A DNA stretch of 64,000 nt from Trichobilharzia regenti (taxonomy: Eukaryota; Platyhelminthes; Trematoda; Strigeidida; Schistosomatidae): assembly GCA_944472135.2 (NCBI GenBank), contig OX235263.1:36137379-36201378 (forward strand), read 5' to 3'. The position numbers and the translations under genes were made by a program. Positions 11,796 through 21,227 of the stretch are shown here, in pieces; position 1 is the stretch's first letter; each line of letters opens with the position of its first letter. The notes under the pieces were generated by a model, which worked only from the letters and a program-made list of their open reading frames with translations, searched no databases and was not told where the DNA came from.

Positions 11796-12150
11796 ACAAC
11801 AGAAGACAAGGGCGAAGCAACAGATCGTTTTATTATGAAAATCAACACGTATTTATACATCTTTCAACTACATTATTATAGACAAGCGCAGTCATCTGAT
11901 TGGTTGTTTAGGTAGACAAACGCAGGCTTCTGATTGGTTGTTTCGGGATTCCTTGACAAATAGAGTTCTCTCTGCGAATCATATTTTGCCACGTTAACTT
12001 TGCCGTGATTGGTTGTTGACTCAGGCTTGTTCATATCTTCTCACGGCCCACATTAGTGACCTAGACCTTAACGTAGATTAGTGCCAACCAATCGGCTAGC
12101 AGCCTGCTCTCACCACACAGCTAATAAATATAAAAATTCTACCACACAGC
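11787..12150. repeat. Possible solo LTR-like segment with repeated CCAAT motifs
   Basis: The segment starts TGTAACAACAG. It has two tandem ~47-bp units around 11880-11950 (gacaa[g/a]cgcag..tctgattggttgttt) and carries ATTGG at about 11899, 11935 and 12010, plus a CCAAT at about 12088. CCAAT clusters upstream of AT-rich DNA fit the U3 of an LTR, but no second LTR, TSD or coding region was found, so the call is tentative. Confidence 0.3.
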
Positions 12151-12640
12151 CATATTTAGCATGGGTGGTTGTGTGCGAAGACAGAGTCAGATTTCAGAAG
12201 AGAACTTATAAACTTTTTAAATCAGTAATCTGAACTGCAAAGTATAGGCAAAGATTATTACTATTACGTTTATTATCTGTGATAATATCTACTTATATTT
12301 CATTATGTTTCCACCAACATTCTGTTTATAGTGTTTCATTATTAATCCTGTTATTACTATTTTAAATTTTATGTATGTACATATAGAAGAAGCTAAATTG
12401 TTGCAATATGTATAAAAAAGCTGGATCTTCTATTCTGTATAATTATTATTGTTTCGAATAAAGTGGTTATTGTTATTATATGGTCATAGAATATATGACC
12501 TCTGTTATAAATGAGAACGCTGAGGTAATTATTATTTGGGAAAGTCAATGACAACGCATTAGATCAGATGTGAAACGAATCGACAGTGGTTATATATGCT
12601 GATTATGTGTAAAGTTTTGATATGGTTGTGTTCTCTGAGC
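12151..12640 (+). repeat. AT-rich segment with LINE-like 3' tail
   Basis: The piece at about 12400-12482 ends with cgaataaagtggttattgtt and an ATT-rich tail. It resembles the LINE 3' ends at 20.75, 22.47 and 63.33 kb. The rest is unassigned. Confidence 0.35.
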
Positions 12641-13390
12641 TGGATGGTTAATTTGCGAAGCTTTCATCTCCCTACTAGGCGACATCTTCAGTGCATACTT
12701 CAATTTGAAGTGAGCTTTTAGATTTCTCCATGAGTTTATTAATCATCTCTCCCGGTGACCTTGAAAGTGATTGGTTGTTTTTGTGTGTTTTCACACCTTC
12801 TAGGTTACTTGTATTGGAACCGATTGTTTCTTTGACTTGAACTTTGACCCTTTGTGTGTGAAGTTTCTTTCTTATTGGTTGATAAATTTTGTCTATCTCT
12901 ATGTGTCTACTGATTGATGATTCACTGGAATGCCAAGCTTCTAAAAATTCTCTATAGCATTCTTGTTGTTTCCTCTGTCGAATTGATGTCCGTGGTTGTC
13001 TGTATGTAGTGATATGAGCGATGGAGTGGATATCATGTCTTTTGACAGCCAGCTTATGTTCGTGGATACGAAGACGAAGGGGACATCCACTTTGACCAAT
13101 GTAGTGTTTCTCGCAGTTGTTACAATTTATTTTGTAGATGATATTGGTTTTATCTTCTTTTGCTGTTGAATCTTTTGGTTAACACAGAGCCAGTTGAGTG
13201 AAGTGACTTTGTTGGTTTGTGTGCGACGTCAATTCGTAAGGGTTTGAAGAGTCTTGTAGTGATTTCTGAGATATCCCTTATATATGATAAGGCGATTTTC
13301 TTTGTGCTTTCCTTGAAGGCTTTTGGTTTGATAGGTTGGCTTGGGGTTATATGTCTTTTGATGAAATTCCGTGGACTCAACAGCAAAAGA
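12640..13390 (-). mobile_element. Penelope-like element, C-terminal RT and GIY-YIG endonuclease remnant (minus)
   Basis: The minus strand from 13386 encodes an RT thumb/linker-like segment (AFKESTKKIALSYIRDIS), followed after a frame break by a GIY-YIG nuclease segment. That segment has NCEKHYIGQSGCPLR-like spacing (complement of about 13110-13060), a downstream HEHKLAVKRHD and a later YREFLEAWHSSESSINRH (R...E...E pattern). This order is diagnostic of Penelope-like retroelements, whose EN cuts target DNA. Several stops and shifts show it is dead. It begins abruptly where the opposing copy starts. Confidence 0.75.
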
Positions 13391-13625
13391 AGATTAAACC
13401 AACATCATCTACAAAATAAATTGTAACAACTGTGAGAAACACTACATTGGCCAAAGTGGATGTCCCCTTCGTCCTCATATCCACGATCATAAGCTAGCCG
13501 TCAAAAGACATGATATACACTCCATCGCTCATATCACTACATACAGACAACCACATCAAGATCATCCACCTGAGCAACAAATCTTCTCTACCATACGTGT
13601 GAATTTATAGCTACATGATCTATGA
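13379..13625 (+). mobile_element. Penelope-like GIY-YIG endonuclease fragment, inverted copy (plus)
   Basis: The plus strand encodes NNCEKHYIGQSGCPLRPH then HDHKLAVKRHDIHSIAH, the same nuclease segment as in the minus copy with about 10 base changes over 170 bp. It is only a fragment, ending near 13560 in unrelated sequence. Together with the minus copy it makes a fold-back with arms 12985-13170 and 13379-13560. Confidence 0.75.
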
Positions 13626-13966
13626 GTTTGACATTGGACGAATTAGTCAAGAGTTTTCAGCCCGAAATTATCTAATAAGCTTTGAATAGGCAATCTATAT
13701 CACTGGTTCAAGAATACACACTAAGTTTGGGGTAAATATCTGTCAATAATTTATAAACTGTATTATACTTTTGTACATTATTATGTTTCTCAGTTAGAAA
13801 AGATTTAAGTTATTACGTAATAAAATAATTTTAAAGAACTTTTTTGCACTTTGTTGAATACTATTTTGCTTTTCAACGCAGATGAACTTTGCTAAATAAT
13901 AAAATCCAAATATTACGCAAAATATATTGATGAACTAGACTGTTGCACTTTGTGAATTAATTGGTG
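13626..13966 (+). promoter_or_regulatory. Upstream region of the eggshell-type gene with a duplicated TTGCACTTTG motif
   Basis: The motif TTGCACTTTGTTGAA at about 13845-13859 recurs as TTGCACTTTGTGAA at about 13943-13956, roughly 98 bp apart. The second copy sits just upstream of the TATA box. This direct repeat is visible in the sequence; a role in female vitelline-cell expression is inference. The rest of the stretch is AT-rich. Confidence 0.35.
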
Positions 13967-13974
13967 TATAAATA
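13967..13974 (+). promoter_or_regulatory. TATA box of the eggshell-type gene
   Basis: TATAAATA lies 101 bp upstream of the chosen ATG. Transcription would start near 13998-14004, giving a 5' UTR of about 75 nt. Schistosome eggshell genes are known to have compact TATA promoters close to an intronless coding region. Confidence 0.6.
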
Positions 13975-14074
13975 CTCGTGTATATAAGCAGTTGATCATG
14001 AGTACAGTTGATCAGATTAGTTGGAAGACCAAAATTATATAATCACTGTTCAGGATAAAAAAAAAGGGGAAACA

Positions 14075-15820
14075 ATGCGAAAATTATTCAATTTAATATT
14101 TTTATGTTTTCTTCAAAGTGTATTCAGTAATTCATATAGTGAATATAACGGTTATGGTGGTTATACTGGTGGTTATCCTAGCGGAAATGGAGGCAGCTAT
14201 AGTCAGCATGGTGGAGTGAAATATTACTCAACTGCTGTAGATATCTATGGTAATAGTTATAATGGTAATGATTACAACAAGGCATACGATAAGTATTATA
14301 CTACAAGCAATGATAAACCTGCATACTATACTGCATATTATAACAGTTATCCAAGCAAAGTATATAACAAATACAATTACAAAGATTACAACAAATATGA
14401 TACCTATAGTACTTCGAACGATTACGCCTACAATGACTACAGCCAGTATGGATATGGTAAATATTATGATAAATATAGCAATGGAAAGATTTACAATAAA
14501 TATACCTATACTGACAATTATGACAAGTATGACACGTCGAAGAGCTATGATAAAGATTACAGTAAATATTATTACACCAAGAAATATGACACATATGACT
14601 ATTCAAAGGATTATGAAAAAGACGACAACAGCAAGTTTGGTTACACCAAGAAATATGACAAATACGACTACTCAAAGGATAACGAGAAAGATAACGATAA
14701 ATATGACGATACTAAGAAATATGATACTTATGACTACTATTCAAAGAGTTATGATAAGTATTACGACAAGTGTGGTTACTCGAAAAGATATGAAAAGGAT
14801 TATGACAAGTATGACTACACCAAAAAATACGACAAATACGACTACTCAAAGGGTCACGAGGAAGATAACGATAAGTCCGACTACTCCAAGAAATACGACA
14901 AATATGATTACTCAAAGGATAACGAGGAAGATAACGATAAGTCCGACTACTCCAAGAAATACGACAAATATGATTACCCAAAGGATAACGAGGAAGATAA
15001 CGATAAGTCCGACTACTCCAAGAAATACGACAAACATGATCACTCAAAGGATAACGAGAAAGATAACGATAAGTCCGACTACTCCAAGAAATACGGCAAA
15101 TATGATCACTCAAAGGATAACGAAAAAGATAACGATAAGTCCGACTACTCCAAGAAATACGACAAATATGATCACTCAAAGGATAACGAAAAAGATAACG
15201 ATAAGTCCGACTACTCCAAGAAATACGACAAATATGATTACTCAAAGGATAACGAGAAAGATAACGATAAGTCCGACTACTCCAAGAAATACGGCAAATA
15301 TGATCACTCAAAGGATAACGAAAAAGATAACGATAAGTCCGACTACTCCAAGAAATACGACAAACATGATCACTCAAAGGATAACGAGAAAGATAACGAT
15401 AAGTCCGACTACTCCAAGAAATACGGCAAATATGATCACTCAAAGGATAACGAGAAAGATAACGATAAGTCCGACTACTCCAAGAAATACGACAAATATG
15501 ATTACTCAAAGGATAACGAAAAAGATAACGATAAGTCCGACTACTTCAAGAAATACGACAAATATGATTACCCAAAGGATAACGAAAAAGATAACGATAA
15601 GTCCGACTACTCCAAGAAATACGATAAATATGATTATAGTAAAGGCTATGAAAAGTATGATTACCATTCTGATAAGTATAATAAATACAGTGACAGCAAG
15701 GACTATGAAAAATATGATAAGTACAGTTACAAAAAGGATCATCATGATAAACATGATCATGGTGAACACGGCCACCACGACCATAAGGATCATCATGAAC
15801 ATCATCACCATAGTCATTAA
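14075..15820 (+). CDS. Eggshell-type (p48-like) Tyr/Lys/Asp repeat protein
   Basis: A single open frame of 581 codons encodes a secreted structural protein. The start is the ATG at 14075: the frame is open further upstream but has no ATG there, and this start gives a signal peptide (MRKLFNLIFLCFLQSVFS) with cleavage predicted before NSYSEYNG. The domains are a short Gly/Tyr-rich segment (about 20-60), an irregular region of YDKY/DYSK motifs (60-259), twelve near-perfect 22-residue repeats (about 260-523), more YDKY motifs, and a His-rich tail (DHHDKHDHGEHGHHDHKDHH). Schistosome p48 eggshell proteins are Tyr-rich with YDK-type repeats, are made in female vitelline cells, and are thought to be cross-linked after tyrosinase oxidises Tyr to quinones that react with Lys and His. 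That composition fits here. No intron is seen, as is usual for this class. The match to p48 is by composition and architecture, not alignment. Confidence 0.8.
   Translation: MRKLFNLIFLCFLQSVFSNSYSEYNGYGGYTGGYPSGNGGSYSQHGGVKYYSTAVDIYGNSYNGNDYNKAYDKYYTTSNDKPAYYTAYYNSYPSKVYNKYNYKDYNKYDTYSTSNDYAYNDYSQYGYGKYYDKYSNGKIYNKYTYTDNYDKYDTSKSYDKDYSKYYYTKKYDTYDYSKDYEKDDNSKFGYTKKYDKYDYSKDNEKDNDKYDDTKKYDTYDYYSKSYDKYYDKCGYSKRYEKDYDKYDYTKKYDKYDYSKGHEEDNDKSDYSKKYDKYDYSKDNEEDNDKSDYSKKYDKYDYPKDNEEDNDKSDYSKKYDKHDHSKDNEKDNDKSDYSKKYGKYDHSKDNEKDNDKSDYSKKYDKYDHSKDNEKDNDKSDYSKKYDKYDYSKDNEKDNDKSDYSKKYGKYDHSKDNEKDNDKSDYSKKYDKHDHSKDNEKDNDKSDYSKKYGKYDHSKDNEKDNDKSDYSKKYDKYDYSKDNEKDNDKSDYFKKYDKYDYPKDNEKDNDKSDYSKKYDKYDYSKGYEKYDYHSDKYNKYSDSKDYEKYDKYSYKKDHHDKHDHGEHGHHDHKDHHEHHHHSH
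14852..15643 (+). repeat. Twelve tandem 66-bp coding repeats
   Basis: Twelve units of 66 bp encode 22 residues each, of the form DNEKDNDKSDYSKKYDKYDYSK with minor variation. Units differ at a few positions only: E/K in the first part, D/G before KYD, YDY/HDH/YDH, S/P before K, and one S-to-F. Identity is very high at the DNA level, including silent sites, so the array has been homogenised recently. The first three units use EED where the rest use EKD. Confidence 0.95.
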
Positions 15821-16297
15821 CATGATGGAGACGAAGAAGACAAAGAAGAGTCATATGATCAATGTGAAAAGTAAAATCAAAGGAACACCAGTATTTAATA
15901 TTATATTTTGTTTAGTAACTTAAAATATAACCTTCGATAAATGAAGATTTCTAATTCTACTTTTAGCGTGCATCATAAACACATTAAAAAGATAATAGAG
16001 GAATACTGTGTGTATGAAGTTGTAGTAGTATTACTGATAACAGCTGGTCGAGTAGTATTTAGTTTATTTTTATTCGTTCAGTAAATTTTCCAAAAGTTAC
16101 CATTACTGTTAGATGTAGTTTTCGAATTTGTTTTTCGTGGGGTGGGGTGGGAGGAGGGGAGAGAATGTACAACACTGACAGAAGGAGGTCGAAAGGGAAT
16201 CATAATACAGAATAGTAGAGTGATTAGATTTGTAGATAATTGTACACGAAGTTATTAATTTACATGAATGAAACTTCAAAGTCACTTAGATAGATTC
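15821..16297 (+). other. 3' flank of the eggshell-type gene
   Basis: Holds the probable 3' UTR and a G-rich run (about 16139-16162). A weak polyadenylation candidate is GATAAATG near 15936. No other gene was recognised. Confidence 0.4.
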
Positions 16298-17390
16298 GAT
16301 AATGGAGGTATGTAGATGACACATTCATTATACTTAGAACACAAGATATAGACAGATTTTTCGAACACATCAACTCGAAGGTAGAGGCAATTCAATTCAC
16401 TTATGAATTGGAAAGTCAGGAAGGGGAACTTCCAATGTTAGATTGCAACGTAAAAAGGAAAGAAGATGGGAAGTTAAACACTAGTGTTTATAGGAAACCC
16501 ACACATTCAAACAGATATTTGTACTTCCGATCATCCTATCCTATGTCAGTAAAAATAGGGTTGGTTAAATGTTTTAATAACAGAGCACAAAAACTAAGTA
16601 GTACCAAGGAAAGTCTAAGACAGGAAATGATACACATAAAGGAAGCCTTAAAACTTAATAATTACCCGGATAAATTAGTCAGAAAATATGTAAGGAAATC
16701 TAAAAATAAAATAAATAATAGTAGTAGCGATAGTGGTGATAATAATAATATTAATAACAATATTAATGACGACACCAACAAAATGGAATCTAAATCATCA
16801 GTAGTAATTCCATACAAGGAAGGAACCTCGGAAACCACCTTACACAGAATTCTTAACAAGGCAGGAATAAAAGTGGCTGACATTCAAACCACCCACAAAC
16901 TCAATTAGAAACAAGCTTTGTCGGTTAAATGGTGGATCATGTGGAGCCTTTAAAACAAAACAATTTAGTTTATCAAATGCCCTGCCTGCAATCATTGTCA
17001 GGCCAAATACATAGGTCAAACCAGTAGAACAGGAGCAGTCAGACTAGCCGAATATAAAAACCTAGCAAAATCTAGATTGGTTGACCCAAATAAGATAACA
17101 AATCTAGAGAATAGTTCAGCTATAGCACTCAATACATGCAGTGACACACAACCGTACAATAGGATGGGATAGGATGACAGTTTTAAAATCTAATGTCATA
17201 GGATGGAGCGAGAGATTGATAGCTGAAGCTTTGTTTATCGAACCAACTGTAAGTACACGTAATAGGAATGATTCAACACCTATCCCAGATATCTGGGAAA
17301 TTCTACTACGCCTAGGACGACAAATAGGAGAAGACAAAAAGAATTATAAAACTAAAGTTTCAAAGTCGCGTGATTATGATTGACATGATT
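16298..17390 (+). mobile_element. Penelope-like element fragment: RT C-terminus plus GIY-YIG endonuclease
   Basis: A first frame (about 16310-16908) starts inside the RT catalytic region (DDTFIILR near 16316) and continues with LESQEGELPMLDCNV, then LNTSVYRKPTHSNRYLYF, which are the typical motifs after the Penelope RT palm. A stop at 16906 separates it from a second frame with CPACNHCQAKYIGQTSRTG (about 16980-17040), the GIY-YIG core. A third frame after a shift ends with ERLIAEALFIEPTVSTRNRN (about 17205-17270), matching the conserved E region of the nuclease. The copy is 5'-truncated and broken at least twice. A run of (AAT/AGT)n-like codons at 16700-16780 gives an Asn/Ser-rich linker. Confidence 0.75.
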
Positions 17391-17941
17391 ACGAACAATA
17401 AATTTTGTTCGAAACTGTGTCATCCATTAAATAATAATACTGTTTCACTGTGTGATGTATCTAATAAACAAACTAATATGGAATTACTTACTACCACAGT
17501 GCCCAAGTTTTACACTTATGTGAAAATTAACAAGCGAAACAGCATTAAGGGTAATCTGAATTGGGGACAATTCTAATGCTATCTTAAGTTATGTTTTCGA
17601 TAGAACTGGTGAAATGCATTCGAATATGAAGAACGATTTATTAGATAAGAATGTGACATACAGCTTAGATCATAAATTTTATTGGTTTAAAATACTTGAC
17701 CCTAGGAGAAGTTATCAATAGACTGTTAGTCGACAAGAAATATAATTTTACCTGATTAAAAATGCCCATTAAAATTTTTTTAAAAGAATGTATAAGGAAC
17801 AAAGAGTACTCTTCTCGATAACTCCATCATCAGGCTCTACATTTATACATACGTTCTTGTGAATGTATGAATTCGTGTTATGAACAACATTAATGCTGTT
17901 TGAATAAAATCGAATCAATAATATTGATAGATTACAGCTCA
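17391..17941. other. Unassigned spacer
   Basis: No gene or repeat recognised. It may be the 3' non-coding part of the preceding Penelope-like fragment. Confidence 0.4.
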
Positions 17942-18155
17942 ATGCGTCGGTGGCACAGTGATCAGGACGCTCACCGACCATGCTCATGGTCCGGGGTTCG
18001 ATCCCCGGCCGAGGCGCTCCTTTACCTCGCTAAGCCAGAAATAATTCTGGCTTGAGGCTAGCAACCCCATCCTGTAAAATAAACACTGCAATGGAAACTT
18101 CAAGCCACTAGCTTGAAGCCCTATGTTCCACTGGGGAACGTGAAGGAGAGAAAAA
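17942..18155 (+). mobile_element. tRNA-derived SINE-A, best preserved copy (plus)
   Basis: The tRNA-like head starts GCGTCGGTGGCACAGTG, with an A-box-like segment and a perfect B-box GGTTCGATCCC at 17995-18005. It is followed by the body (ctcgctaagccagaaataa, gaggctagcaaccccatcc) and the tail. The tail TGAAGCCCTATGTTCC (18114-18129) is identical to the 3' end of the RTE-like LINEs at 27672 and 28644, and the element ends in an A-rich run near 18150. Of the SINE-A copies in the window this one has the cleanest internal Pol III promoter. Confidence 0.85.
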
Positions 18156-18239
18156 AAACAGCTCAATAGCATCAACATAACAATAAACTGGATGTCAGAA
18201 AAATTAGGAAAGATAATATTACAAATTCATGAATTTCTA

Positions 18240-19080
18240 GTCTCTACTGAAGGCCGGCCAGGACAATAGTAGTGACTGGCTGGACTTGCTTCTTTCGAAC
18301 ACAGAGCACCGATTGTTTCACCAGAATTGCAATAGCCTCTGATGTTTGGAGCATGTGGTGCTTCGATGATTTTGGCAATTTATTAGGCACCCGGTAGATG
18401 ATAGAGAAGGATTCTTCAATATTGGCTGGCTGGCTTTGTGGCCGGCCGGATTGCACCAGATGGTCCAATATCGAATTGTAAATGGTTTTAACTGCCCCTT
18501 TTTTACTTAGCCATAGTGGGAGATGTTATCGAGTGAGCACGAAAAATCAAGTTCCCAGAACAACGGCCAATATAACTCGTTCCACCATGAGCGCAGTTGA
18601 ACTGGTAGATACAATTTGAAGTGGTTAGCTAGTCTAGGTACTTCATCTTTCAGTCGAGATAGCACCATCCATCGTGTAGAGAATAATACGTGTAGTTCTC
18701 CAGCATTAAAAGTTATTTGAACTGATTTTCTTAATCTCCTCGTAATTATCTCACTTGGTATATCGCCCTTGAATTGTAGTCGTATATAAAGTGGCTTCTT
18801 GTTTACAGATAGTGAGTAGTCCTTTTCCGCTTTCTTTGTCATGTATTTCTTGATAAATTTTCTTTCGGGATGGCTATTTTCGATCAAAGTATCATATACA
18901 ATGCTTAATTCATCTTCAATTACTTCTTCTGAGCATATAACTGTAACTCTGTGGCTGAGGGTCTTCACTAAATTTCTTTTGTACTTGGTAGGAACAAAGC
19001 TGTAAAAATGTGTATATTGTCCTGTCCAAGTACTTTTTCTATGCAAATTTCTTTTTATGCTACCATCTGGTTTTCTTGTA
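18240..19080 (-). mobile_element. Penelope-like element fragment, second lineage (minus)
   Basis: The minus strand carries a 179-codon frame (19046-18507) starting RKSTWTGQYTHFYSFVP and KRNLVKTLSHRV, the region after the Penelope RT palm. It then has KKPLYIRLQFKGDIPSEII (linker), and after a frame change a GIY-YIG-like segment with TSYIGRC spacing (complement of about 18580-18555). A further frame (18468-18244) begins DHLVQSGRPQSQPANIEESF and ends with the conserved SSKHHMLQTSEAIAI block. The lineage differs from the copies at 12.6-13.6 and 16.3 kb, which have the HEHKLAVKRHD or Tyr-rich versions. Shifts show it is dead. Confidence 0.7.
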
Positions 19081-19210
19081 AGGTGACAGTAACTACAGAA
19101 TTCAAGAGGAGTTCACCTGTAGGAGGTTAGCAACAAGTTATGAAATATTGAATAATTTATAAAATAATGATGACAAAGAAGAATGTGTTAAAGAATTACA
19201 CAAGGACTTT
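19081..19210. other. Short unassigned spacer
   Basis: Nothing recognised between the Penelope fragment and the next SINE. Confidence 0.3.
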
Positions 19211-19352
19211 GCGTCGGTGGAACAGCAGTAGAATGCTGGCCAACTACACATGTAGTCTGGGGTTCAATCTCCGGCCGACACACTCCTGAACCTCGATAAG
19301 CCAGCAACAAGACTGGTAAAGAAGGAAGGTTGGGCATGGGGCTAGCAACATA
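19211..19352 (+). mobile_element. tRNA-derived SINE-A, 3'-truncated copy (plus)
   Basis: The head TGCGTCGGTGGAACAGCAG with B-box GGTTCAATCTC and the body to gggctagcaacat are present. The sequence then leaves the family before the LINE-like tail. Confidence 0.65.
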
Positions 19353-19441
19353 TTAGAGATATATGCCCTGTATGATTTCATACATTAGGTTCCCTTGATT
19401 AACTTCGATAGAGAAAGAAAGACCAGATTTGCAGTATAAAA

Positions 19442-19676
19442 TGATATCATCATTCTATTTCACAGGTTCTCGTCAGCCGCAAACTACCTGGAATTACAAT
19501 GGTTATAAATAATAATAATAAAAACTGTAGTACTTACTTATATTCCGGAATCGTTCACCTTATAATGTTTTCACTATTACCTTTCAAACACTGAAGTATG
19601 AAATGTTATTATTTATAACCCTTGTAATTTCAGGTAGTTTGCAGCTGATGAGAACCTGGGAAATAGAATGATATCA
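19442..19676. repeat. Imperfect inverted repeat, arms of about 75 bp
   Basis: The left arm (about 19442-19518) and right arm (about 19603-19676) are reverse complements with few mismatches (gatatcat..attctatttc..caggttctc..gcaaactacctg..attacaa). The spacer is about 85 bp. The layout resembles a small fold-back or MITE-like element, or two inverted terminal pieces of the Penelope-like family that flanks it on both sides. Confidence 0.7.
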
Positions 19677-19779
19677 TTGTATACCCTTATTGATTCATTT
19701 TTATTACATACTTATCATTGGTACATATTTTTTATAAATTAAGCACCACGTTTCACCTAGAAGAATCTAATTGGCTGTA

Positions 19780-20110
19780 TCAAGGCTATCTAAAGTTGCT
19801 GTCTATTCCATACTGTTGCCATGTAGACGGTCGCGGTATAGAAACTGACAGCACAAATTTCGTTTGAACACACAGATTTGGCTTTTTTTTAAAATGAATT
19901 GTGATTGCCTCTGTTATATGTAAAAGTCTTACTTGTAGAGCACGCGAAAGGTTGGATGAAATACGATAAATAACTTTAAGAGTTTTTTCCAATATCAATC
20001 TGATGTCCTGTGCAGATGAGATGAGCTAGTACTGAGCTGTGTATAACTTTATTCGATCCTTCGACTAACCCAGATGGATAAGTGTTCAGAAATTCGACGA
20101 TGAATTTGCT
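19780..20110 (-). mobile_element. Penelope-like endonuclease C-terminal fragment (minus)
   Basis: The minus strand has KQIHRRISEHLSIW (complement of about 20110-20070), the REH-type motif of the GIY-YIG nuclease. A frame at 19998-19786 follows with LKVIYRISSNLSRA and LLHITEAITIHF, parallel to the last part of the 18.2 kb copy. It is therefore a diverged member of the same Penelope lineage. Confidence 0.65.
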
Positions 20111-20239
20111 TAATTGTACGCTTAAAGTAACTAACCCCTCAGAAACAGTTAGACTAGTAAATACGCATCCCTATTATACCTCAAAAATTATATTTCTTGT
20201 TGACAAACATTCTGTTGCTAACTTCCACTAATTATTATT

Positions 20240-20426
20240 ATTTTATGATTATAGCTTGATTCCACACCGTATTTTTGGTACAAGAATGGAATTCTCAGTA
20301 TGCGATATCGTTAGCCCATATTTCGCGGGTCGATCATTGATATGAGGTGTGTGTCGAAGGGGATCGAACTCCAGATCATTTGGATAGTCAGCGAAAGTCC
20401 TAACCTCTGTGCCACCAACACACTCG
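20240..20426 (-). mobile_element. tRNA-derived SINE, CR1-tailed family (SINE-B), minus
   Basis: The plus strand starts with the complement of the tail (cttgattccacaccgtattt, then ggaattctcag) and ends with the complement of a tRNA-like head (B-box complement ggatcgaactcc). It has the same structure as the copy at 37.92-38.10 kb. The head is related to SINE-A but the tail is different. Confidence 0.7.
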
Positions 20427-20779
20427 CTTGGCGACCTGCTTGAGTCACTAGGTTACTTGAATTTCCAACCAATACAATGCAGATTATTTTCTTTAATTCT
20501 TGTTGGCATAATCATTCAGTTATATTCGTCAGTTACCAAATGTACTCATGCAAATTTTTAAATTGATTTGCACCCTACCATTTTGTCACCATAAAAGATT
20601 ATTTAATTCTTCCGATCAAACAGCAATGCATCACATGATGTACTGGAGATGGCTGTTTTACTAGAAAAACTCCTGGATGAAGAGAATATATTATGCAATA
20701 AACTACGCTGAAAATAGTGCATATTGTGTAAACTTATTGTGCAGAATAAAGCTATTGTCATTATTATTATCACTAGTTA
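20427..20779 (+). other. Spacer ending in a LINE 3' tail
   Basis: The last 80 bp (about 20690-20770) read as a non-LTR 3' end with GAATAAAGC and an (ATT)n tail, next to the TIR element. The rest is unassigned. Confidence 0.4.
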
Positions 20780-20989
20780 AAGTTAAACTTTAAGCACCAC
20801 CAGCTACCAATCAGCAAATAGCCTCGAAAGCACCAATCACGTGAAAGAGGCATTTTTGTTTATGGAATACATATATTTTTTTAAAAAAATTGCATAAAGA
20901 CTGTATAAAAGTGTTACAGAGGATAGCTCCCTCTCACAGGGGATAAAAATAGTTCTCAGTTTTAGGTTGGTGTATCAACAGAGTATAAT

Positions 20990-21145
20990 CCCATTGTGGG
21001 TAAAATTTATTTTGATAAAGTTTCTTAGTGTTATACAGTAATATTTACTGAATAATAAATTGTTCTCGAAACGTCATCAGTAAATATTACTACTGTATAA
21101 CACTGAAACTTTATCAGAATAAATTCAACCCACAATGAAATTAAA
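20990..21145. repeat. Internal palindrome, arms of about 60 bp
   Basis: The left arm (20990-21055: cccattgtgggtaaaa...gtgttatacagtaatattta) pairs with the right arm (21080-21145) with a loop of about 25 bases. It lies inside the TIR element. Confidence 0.8.
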
Positions 21146-21227
21146 CTATACCACAGTGCACAAGTACTATTCTTATATCAACAGAGTAATTTAACCACAT
21201 TGTATGCATGTAATTATTTAGGTCTTC

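Noticed and set aside
14852..15643. Regular repeat spacing that could suggest a CRISPR array
   Set aside because: The repeats are contiguous, in frame and coding, with no unique spacers, and the sequence is eukaryotic.
14247..15923. Long open frames on the plus strand in another frame (558 codons) and on the minus strand (265 codons) across the eggshell-type repeats
   Set aside because: They are shadows: a 66-bp repeat without stops in one frame tends to be stop-free in others as well. Their products (Thr/Ile/Met or Arg/Ser/Tyr/Cys repeats) have no signal or domain.
17942..18015. tRNA-like sequences with A and B boxes at several places
   Set aside because: Each is the head of a SINE with a fixed body and tail; the cloverleaf is imperfect and no mature 3' end is defined. 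No independent tRNA gene was found.
19480..19665. Hammerhead-like CTGAYGA...GAAA in both arms of the 19.5 kb inverted repeat
   Set aside because: The arms keep CTGACGA or CTGATGA and GAAA, but the 8 bases between cannot form stem II with the required G-C closing pair, and no stem I complement follows the possible ATC site.
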